From Halichondria panicea (Eukaryota > Porifera > Demospongiae > Suberitida > Halichondriidae), in assembly GCF_963675165.1 (NCBI RefSeq), contig NC_087378.1:7803273-7867272 (forward strand): DNA of 64,000 nt, written 5' to 3'. This document shows, piece by piece, positions 56,912 to 64,000 of the stretch. The position numbers and the translations under genes are program-made. A model generated the notes under the pieces. It worked only from the letters and a program-made list of their open reading frames with translations. It did no database searches and was not told the origin of the DNA. Every line of letters starts with the position of its first letter. Position 1 is the first letter of the stretch.

Positions 56912-59900
56912 ATGTCTCCTCTCAATGTCTCTCTGCTGGTTCTGGCATTCTGTTTGCTGCTTCAGTGTGGAGATGTCAAGCCCAATCCAGGACCAACAAG
57001 TAAGATATAAGTTGTGCATACAGTATGAGACTCTGTTTCCATTGATATGATAGATCCTGGGTATAAAGTAATGCTTTCTTGTGGAGAAGAGATTGTGGAA
57101 GGTCTCTCCAGAAATCTGAAAGCTATAGCTCTATCGTTGCTCGCTAAAGACTTGATATCATTGGATGTATATGAGGAAACAATCAAGCTAAACGAAACTA
57201 ATACAGATAAAGCGCGAAGACTCCACCTAAAAGTGCTGAAACTAGTGCAGCAATCTCCAGAAAAGTATGAAGTCTTTGTTGAAGTCTTCCAGCAACAACA
57301 AAACCAATTATGTGGAGATATTGTTCTTGCACTCAATACGAGCTACAATCAGCATGGTATGACATTGTGCATATTGTTATTCCAGTATTTTGGCACGTTA
57401 CAATTATGGATTTTTTCTCGTTCTTCATACAGCAGAGGAAGAAAGAATCAAGCAGAGAGATTCGGAAGAAGTTATTGTCCAAGAAAACGAAGATGGTGAC
57501 TTTATTCGAAGTGATTCTCTTGCAACATCAGCAACATCAGACTTTAGCTCCCCACCAACTAGCCCAATGTCATGGAGTTCTGCTTCTTCACCGTCTTCCT
57601 CACTAACTGGGCCAACCTTTACATCAAGAAAAAAACGAGGTAAGTTAATCGTTCAGAGTCCAATGATTATGTTACTTATTTTTCAGTTGACATGATTAAC
57701 ACCAAGAACCTAACATTAGTGAAGAGACATTTTTCTATTTTTTTAAATAAGGTAAAGAAGGGGTTTAAAAGTATTACCTTGGATATGAAGGAATTCAAGA
57801 CAGACTTGATCACTCGTTACCCTGATAATACTAATGATATTTCTGGTCTTGAAGATACAGATAGTATTTTTACATACTTTATCAATGGTTGCCTCTGGGA
57901 CTTTTGGAATTGTGATGATCTCTGTGAGGTTATTAATACATATGGTAATGAGGCGATGCTAACTTCTGAAAAGCGGTATCAAGAAGAGAGAGAACATTAT
58001 TTTGCTACCACTACCCTCACAAATTATTTATTTGAAAACAGTCATGTTCTGTCACGAGATACTAAGAAACCTAAAATAACCACAGCTCAAAAAAGAAGCA
58101 GTGTAGACTATCGTTATACATTGTCAGTCAAACTGGACGTGGAAGTAAGTACACACACTTTAAAGTACATTGAGGAGTTGTGGAAGAAAATGTCTTATTT
58201 GGGTCTACCTAAAATAGGAGTAATACTTGACAAAATTGTTTCTGGATGTGTACGAGTGATTTGGTTCATACTTCGAGAAAAAATTGCTAGTGAATTTCGA
58301 AAAAGAGCTTTGCAACCTGAAGCAGCCGAGTTCTATAAAGAGAACATAATCATTCAGGTATTATTGAACGACGAATGTCTTTACTCTACTAAAGATTTTA
58401 TTTCCTCAATTACAAGTGATGTGTTTAAGTTATCAACCTCTGAATCAATTGAAGAAGAGCCAGCTGAGACTAAGGAGCTGAGTGCGCCGGAAGAGGAACC
58501 TGCTGAGACTAAGGAGCTAAGTGCGCCTGAAGAGGAACCTGCTGAGACTAAGGAGCTGAGTGCGCCTGAAGAGGAACCTGCTGAGACTAAGGAGCTAAGT
58601 GCGCCTGAAGAGGAACCTGCTGAGACTAAGGAGCTGAGTGCGCCTGAAGAGGAACCTGCTGAGACTAAGGAGCTGAGTGCGCCTGAAGAGGAACCTGCTG
58701 AGACTAAGGAGCTGAGTGCGCCTGAAGAGGAACCTGCTGAGACTAAGGAGCTGAGTGCGCCTGAAGAGGAACCTGCTGAGACTAAGGAGCTGAGTGCGCC
58801 TGAAGAGGAACCTGCTGAGACTAAGGAGCTGAGTGCACCTAAAGAGGAACCGGGCGAAACACAGGATGAAGAAACTGAGTCTCTTGAGGAGGAGGAGTCT
58901 ACAGTGAATGATGCAGCTGATGAAGTGAAGAGTAAAGAGAAGGATTCTGTAGAAAAAGACATCAGTGATGAGCCTGTGAAAAGTGAACCACCTGCTAAAG
59001 AACAGAGTACTGGAATTGTGAGTATAATACATTGCTTCAGGCCTTAAGTTTTTGTTCAATTGTCACATTTGTGAGATAAAAAAGGTTAATTAAGGTGACT
59101 AAGCAATTTGCATCGTCTAATGTTTACAGACAATCTCGGAGAAGTTACTGGCAGAATGTCGCAGTAAGACAGCTGACATTGAAGTAGTGAGAGGCTACCT
59201 GGAGCAAGAAGACTGTGACGCCAATATCAGGGAAAATGATGACGTATGTAATATGGTGTATGGCTACTTGTTTGTAATGGCTCTTGTATACTGTAGTTCA
59301 GGTGGAGTCCATTGATGTGGGCTCTTGAGAACAAACACTTTGAGATTTGCAAACTGCTTCTGGAATACAAGCCTCAAGTTCATATTCAGGACAAAGTGTG
59401 TTGGCAAATAAAATAACGTAGGATACTATGTAATGTGTAAGGTGTGGGGCGAGACCTGCCCGGACACCTTTGCCCCATCATACACCATAAGTGCTACCTC
59501 GGAGGCAGGGCTTGTAGCTGCAGGAGCAGAAGAGAGGAAGGAGGCCAAATACACCAGCCTTGGTTCGCTACACTGCTTCACCCCACTAGCCATAGAGACT
59601 ACAGGTGTTCTAGGGGCCTAAGTCTATGACATTTGTTAAAGAATTAGGTGGGCGCGTTGCACGTGTCACAGGAGATCAGAAGTCCTCCCATTACTTACTG
59701 CAAAGGCTGTTGGTCGCAGTACAGCATGGAAATGCGGCCTCAGTGGGCACAATGGACTCGCAGACCCTCTCCCTCGAAACATTAGAACTTTGAATTACTA
59801 CATTCTTTATTGTTGTACGAATTACACCTGGTCTGTACATGTATACGTATACTAAATTACATTAATAATAATATTATGTAATGTTCTTTTTATGTGTGTG

Positions 59901-62256
59901 TACAGAAAGCGTGGTCTCCGTTGGTGCTGGCTTGCAGAGCAGGAGACCTGGAGATAGTGCAGGGAATAGTGGCACTGGGAGCAGAGATTGACCTGCCCAC
60001 AAATGTGAGTGAGACAATACCTGCATTGTGTGTTATGGTAGCAACTGTCTAACAGACAAAATGGACTCCTCTGATGTGGGCTGCTCAAGAGGGTCATGTA
60101 AAGATGGCTACATTTCTACTGGAGAAGGGAGCATTTGTGGATTTCCCTGACGAGGTATGAATAGTCAAACACCACTGTCTCACCCCTATATAGCTATCTT
60201 ATTGTCTGCCACACAGAATGGGTGGACTCCAGTCATGCAAGCCAGTCAGGGAGGTCATGTGGGCGTGATCAATATCCTGCTGGATCACAATGCTAAAGTC
60301 AACCATCAAACTGAAGTAAGACCACCTAATACTAGCTGTAGCTAACTATACACAATTACTTTCAGACAACCTGGTGTGCTCTGATGGCGGCTGCTAAGAA
60401 CAAGCACAGTGATGCAGTGGACACACTTCTGAAGAGAGGAGCTCAAGTGGACATACAGAGAGATGTTAGGATCAGAGCAAAGGAACTACTCATTTAATTT
60501 TTTTATTACCCTTTACAGGATGGATCCACCACGCTGCAAGTTGCAAGCTATTACAAAGGCAACTCTGCTGTCATGAAGACCTTGATCAAACATGGAGCAA
60601 ATATTGATCACCTAAATAAGGTAAGTTGTTCACAGACTTCTTGTGGTACATTTCCATTTAGATTGGCTTCTGATAAGCTACTGGTGCATGTCTATCAATC
60701 TACATTCCATGTACTTTGTGGTCAAAGCTTTTATTCATCTGTGCTTGATAGAGTGACAACATACCGTATAGCGGGTATATTTCGAGGGTATAAATGTTCG
60801 CGGATTGAGCCTGTACCGCGAAAATTTATACCCACGAAAATTTATGAATAGTAGGCGTGTTCAGTATTATGGATTCGAGGCTAACGGTGTGGAGGTACAG
60901 CTGCATGTTGATGTGCGCATGCGCCAAAAGGCTGGAACACAGACCACGAAAATAAAAATCTGCGAAATTTTTTGTAGAGGTCCATCCGCAAAAATTTATA
61001 CCCTCGAAATATACCCGCTATACGGTAATCATGTGTAGGATGGCATGACTGCTCTGATGCTGGCCACTAACAAGGGTCACCTGGGTGTAGTGCAGGACCT
61101 CATCCAGGGAGGAGCAGACACTAACAAACAACATCCTGTAAGACCTCTCACATTGAAGAAAATTATTTTTATCATATCTCTCCTCACAGGAGACGGGATG
61201 GACTCCCATTTTCTTTGCTGCCAAAAGTGGTAAAATGGATATTTTCAAGGAATTACTTTATAATGGAGCAAAAACTGAAATTGAGGTAAATACTTAATAA
61301 ACTGTTTTGTATATTGTGTAAGCGTGTTGTAGATTTTAACCTAATGTGTTTTCACTTCCAGGGAAGGAATGTGGTTGATGTTGCAAGCATGTTCAAACGT
61401 GAAGAAATGCTTTCTGAGCTTAAAACATTTGAGCAAGCATCACACAGAATTGTAAGCTAGCTACTTGTATATACTTGCTATATTCAATCTATTTGCCCCC
61501 AGATCTCTAGTAGTGTGAATCCACCAAGTTTAGAGGCAGCTGAGCCAACTTCAGTGGAACAAGAACCATCCATAACTGAACCAAAGGTTGAGATATCACC
61601 TGAAGAGGTTACTAAACCAGAGCAAAAGTTGGCTGAGGACTCCACAGAAGAGGTGATAATAGAGCCTCCACAGCTGCCTGACCCTGAGGCAGTGAAGCCT
61701 TCACTCTCCACCACTGAGGTTTGTGTGTTGTTATTGTGTGGTGTGGGTGACTCTGTGAACTAGATAAGATTGGGCACCCTCACTACTACACTGTGTGAGT
61801 GGTTGTGTACATTGCCTAGTGGTTGGTCTTGTACCTCAAGTAGGTGTTAAAGTATGCATTTCCCTCTGTAATTGATAATTTTATTAATTAAATATAATTT
61901 CAGGAGTTGTCTCAAATGGACACAAAAGCCACCAAGGAGAAGAAATCAGAAGCCAAGAAATCCTCCAAAGTAAGAAAACTTCCTATTTTATTACATAGCT
62001 TCACTCTCATCTTGTTACGCAGGACATTGAAAAAGAGGCGAAGATTATTGAGCTCTTGCTGATGGGATTTGCTAATAGAATGGTCAATCCATCTAGCAAT
62101 AAATATCGATATGAAAAGACCAACATCGCTGATGTCATTGGAGGGAAAGGAGTGAAATCATTTGAAGAAATTACTCACAAACATTTTAGTGGAACCCCTA
62201 GTATTCAGAGGGCCATTGCTATTTCAGAAGATCCCGATGATAATTTTTTTTTATGA
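56912..62256 (+). CDS. Signal/2A leader-CARD-helical-ankyrin protein (1146 aa)
   Basis: Exons: 56912-56999 (leader plus GDVKPNPGP), 57054-57356 (CARD-like), 57433-57639 (Ser/Pro linker), 57687-59017 (helical domain plus ten 13-residue acidic repeats), 59130-59243, 59297-59395, 59906-60004, 60056-60154, 60217-60315, 60366-60464, 60519-60620, 61039-61137, 61190-61285, 61362-61451 (ankyrin), 61503-61718 (acidic linker), 61904-61969, 62023-62256 (tail). They sum to 3441 nt, in frame. Relative to 42025-46515 it lacks the 17-residue linker exon and the AKEKEV linker exon: the intron at about 61850 shows a deletion junction. The tail ends DPDDNFFL instead of DPDDDLY and has lost several codons. Two introns carry insertions (a LINE fragment at 59437 and a MITE at 60764) that leave splice sites intact. 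Confidence 0.85.
58453..58845 (+). repeat. Ten 39-bp in-frame coding repeats (EEEPAETKELSAP)
   Basis: Thirteen-residue acidic units, nearly identical in DNA (alternating gagctgagt / gagctaagt), between the helical domain and the first ankyrin exon. The paralog at 43540 has no array here, only EEEPAELSGSEEEPDE. Predicted unstructured spacer; copy number is probably variable. Confidence 0.95.
59437..59874 (+). mobile_element. 5'-truncated non-LTR retrotransposon (3' end only)
   Basis: Inserted in an intron and flanked by tatgtaatgt (59427-59436 and 59875-59884); the orthologous introns near 7045 and 49645 have it once. The + strand encodes, with one frameshift near 59618, the C-terminal end of a LINE-type reverse transcriptase protein (FTPLAIETTGVLG, then VKELGGRVARVTGDQ and AVQHGNAASV), stop near 59793, then a short 3' tail ending in an AATAAT-rich run. 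Typical truncated target-primed insertion. Confidence 0.8.
60764..61025. mobile_element. MITE with ccgtatagcgggtatatttcg termini
   Basis: Arms of about 40 bp: ccgtatagcgggtatatttc at the left and its complement at the right (61025). TA is duplicated at 60762-60763 and 61026-61027; the sister introns (near 7972 and 50547) read acaacataatcc with a single TA. 262 bp, non-coding, Tc1/mariner-like target. Related to the older taccgtatag elements in the long introns. Confidence 0.85.
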
Positions 62257-62433
62257 AATAGATCTACTGCTGTATAAGATATACATGAATGATGTATGGC
62301 ATAAATACATACTATTGAGTTATTGTTATTCCACATCCGCATATCTTGTAGTGTTCCACCCCCTGGATACCAGCATGAGCTATCCGAAATCTCCACTGCA
62401 TATATTAAAAGTTTAAGAGACTGATCCAGATCT

Positions 62434-63941
62434 ATGGAACCAGTAACCCAGGAGGATCTTTCAAGTGTGATCAATCTTGTAAAAGATCCTGTGCTACTTG
62501 CACTTCAACTCCCAGGATTTGAAGATGAACGTATAGCTATTGTAAATTGGGAAAGGGATAGTAAGAATGATCGATATGAATTTGCTAGAGTCGTAGCTCG
62601 GGTTTGGGTCCACAAGAAAAAAGAGAAAGCAACATGGGAAAACTTGATTAAAGCACTTCGATCGGAGTCTGTAGATGAATCAGTACTTGCTCAGGAAGTA
62701 CAAGATCGCTTTGTCCTCCGAAGAGGCTCCACTACATCTACAAGGTCCTCACTTGCAAGTTCTTTTACGTCCTCATTTACTGGTTCTGTGTTTGGTAGCT
62801 CTGGAAATGCAGGTATGAATGCATTATCATGCTGTGTGCATTAGTATACCTCTTTTAATTTTCAGATTCGCTCACTCTTGCTGATGCGGAGTTAGTGTCG
62901 CACACTAAAGACTGTAATAAGACACGGATCATGCGGCAATTTTCAATGCTGACTACAAAAATTGCGAAACAACTCCAGTCTCTCAATGTCAGTGTCAAGG
63001 AAGCCCGAGATCACATGGACCCTTTAATTGATAGATCCCAAAACTTTTATTCAAGAACAAGCAGGTGTCGAAGGTTTAATGATCTTTTTCGACTAATGAG
63101 TGGCACACCCAAGTATGAACCGCTATGGACCTACGATCATTACAGTCTTGTTAAGGATCTCGTCACTTTGGTAGACGTTGACAAAGATTCTAAGGACGAA
63201 ATGAAGTCGTTAGTACAAGACTATATTTCTGATCTTAATGGATACAGGGTGACAAAAAAACTTGCTTCTATACTACCCTACCACTTGAGTCAAGAATATC
63301 CTGAGCTTGTACACTCAGGAGAATATGAGCAGGACTTTTGTAAAGATCTCGGAAAAAAGCTTGAGTGCCGCATAAGGATCACCAATGAATCATTACAATA
63401 CGTTGCAAATCTCTGGTCTGACATTCAAAAGGAATTCACTATTCCGTCTCTAACAGCGCTCCTCTATCAGATTACCCGTGGGTCTGTAATTATCACATGG
63501 CTAATTCAGCCAAGCTGGGCATGCTGCATACTGAGAGAAATACTCACTTCTGTCCCATTCTTTCAAGATCATCTTATAATGAAAGTGGTCCTCGATGAAG
63601 AATGTATTTATGATGAGCAGAGTGGGATTGCCGACAACCAGGTGAGAAAGCTAATTATAATTTTTATGATTATTATGGTGTTGTTCAGGTTATCTGCTCT
63701 CTGTGGTTGAAGGAAGCTAGCTTGAGCGGTCGAATTGCAAAATTTCAAGAAGCCTTTTCCCAGCCAGCAGTCAACATTAATTCAACCATAACCAACGTAA
63801 GCAATATCATGTGTATACGTGTGTGTTTGACTGTGTGTGTTTCAGGATGGAGCCACAGCTCTCACCATAGCCTCGCAGTGTGGTCATGTGGAACTAGTGG
63901 AGTTCCTCCTGAGCAATGGGGCTGACACCACTACTCAATTG
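62434..63941 (+). CDS. Death-helical-ankyrin protein, 5' part (3' end outside window)
   Basis: Exons: 62434-62812 (Death-like domain with A-T-W-E-N-L-I-K-A-L; Ser/Thr-rich end), 62866-63641 (helical domain, I-I-T-W-L-I-Q-P-S-W), 63689-63796 (36-residue linker, L-S-G-R-I-A-K-F), 63846-63941 (first ankyrin repeat). Phases 1, 0, 0 agree with the equivalents in 4072-9323, but the sequence is much more diverged than the other copies and it has one Death domain, not two. ATG 62434 is the first in frame with the domain. The gene continues beyond the window. Confidence 0.85.
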
Positions 63942-64000
63942 GTATGTACGTATACCGTATTACTATAGACATAGAATTATTATGTGAATTTTGCAAGCGT

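Noticed and set aside
58381..58962. 193-codon Ser/Ala-rich reverse-strand frame
   Set aside because: Antisense shadow of the 39-bp coding repeats on the + strand.

Overview
The window is animal nuclear DNA, most likely from a demosponge of the Amphimedon queenslandica type. I infer this from the AT-rich composition, the very many short introns (about 45-65 bp) between symmetric exons, the ankyrin plus death-fold gene content and the 2A-like peptides. The species is a guess and no search was run. All recognisable host genes lie on the + strand and form one head-to-tail array of related genes. They combine death-fold domains (Death and CARD-like), an uncharacterised helical domain, 99-bp ankyrin exons, one Roc/COR-like GTPase and, in several copies, a 2A-like (NPGP) recoding peptide. 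I rebuilt the exon models by hand. For the genes called intact the summed exon lengths are divisible by three, which supports the splice sites.

Layout: 113-3943, 3' part of an ankyrin gene (cut by the window start). 4072-9323, Death-Death-helical domain-ankyrin gene, 1253 aa. 9571-17620, Death-helical-ankyrin-Death gene broken by a 3.7-kb pogo/Tigger-like transposon (10130-13870, exact TA duplication), which itself carries a nested 0.77-kb element. 17876-20693, decayed 2A/CARD exons, an intron-containing ribosomal protein eS8 pseudogene and a broken membrane-2A gene. 20724-27446, tandem and mosaic copies of CARD, Death, CARD and helical-domain exons, bounded by long (TG)n tracts. 27483-31981, a CARD-CARD-helical-ankyrin-Death copy with a 35-bp minisatellite where its paralog has a GTPase. 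32307-33630, second copies of the dead 2A/CARD exons and the eS8 pseudogene. 33823-41744, the largest gene: membrane protein-2A-CARD-Death-CARD-ankyrin-GTPase/COR-Death. 42025-46515, signal/2A-CARD-helical-ankyrin gene, 1081 aa. 46646-51900 and 52148-56134, duplicated partners of 4072-9323 and of the broken 9571 gene; they form the intact 'empty-site' copies. 56239-56650, two-exon Death-only gene. 56912-62256, second complete signal/2A-CARD-helical-ankyrin gene, 1146 aa. 62434-63941, 5' part of another Death-helical-ankyrin gene (cut by the window end).

How it may work (inference): Death and CARD domains normally make homotypic signalling contacts, ankyrin repeats bind ligands or partners, and a GTPase/COR module can act as a switch, so the array looks like a set of intracellular sensors or adaptors. 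The 2A peptides would release either a hydrophobic leader or a whole small membrane protein from the cytoplasmic sensor during translation. Array turnover is visible: an approximately 8.8-kb segmental duplication (1355-10127 against 43913-52705), TG-bounded tandem copies, nested transposons, exon loss and pseudogenes. No tRNA, rRNA or CRISPR array was seen.
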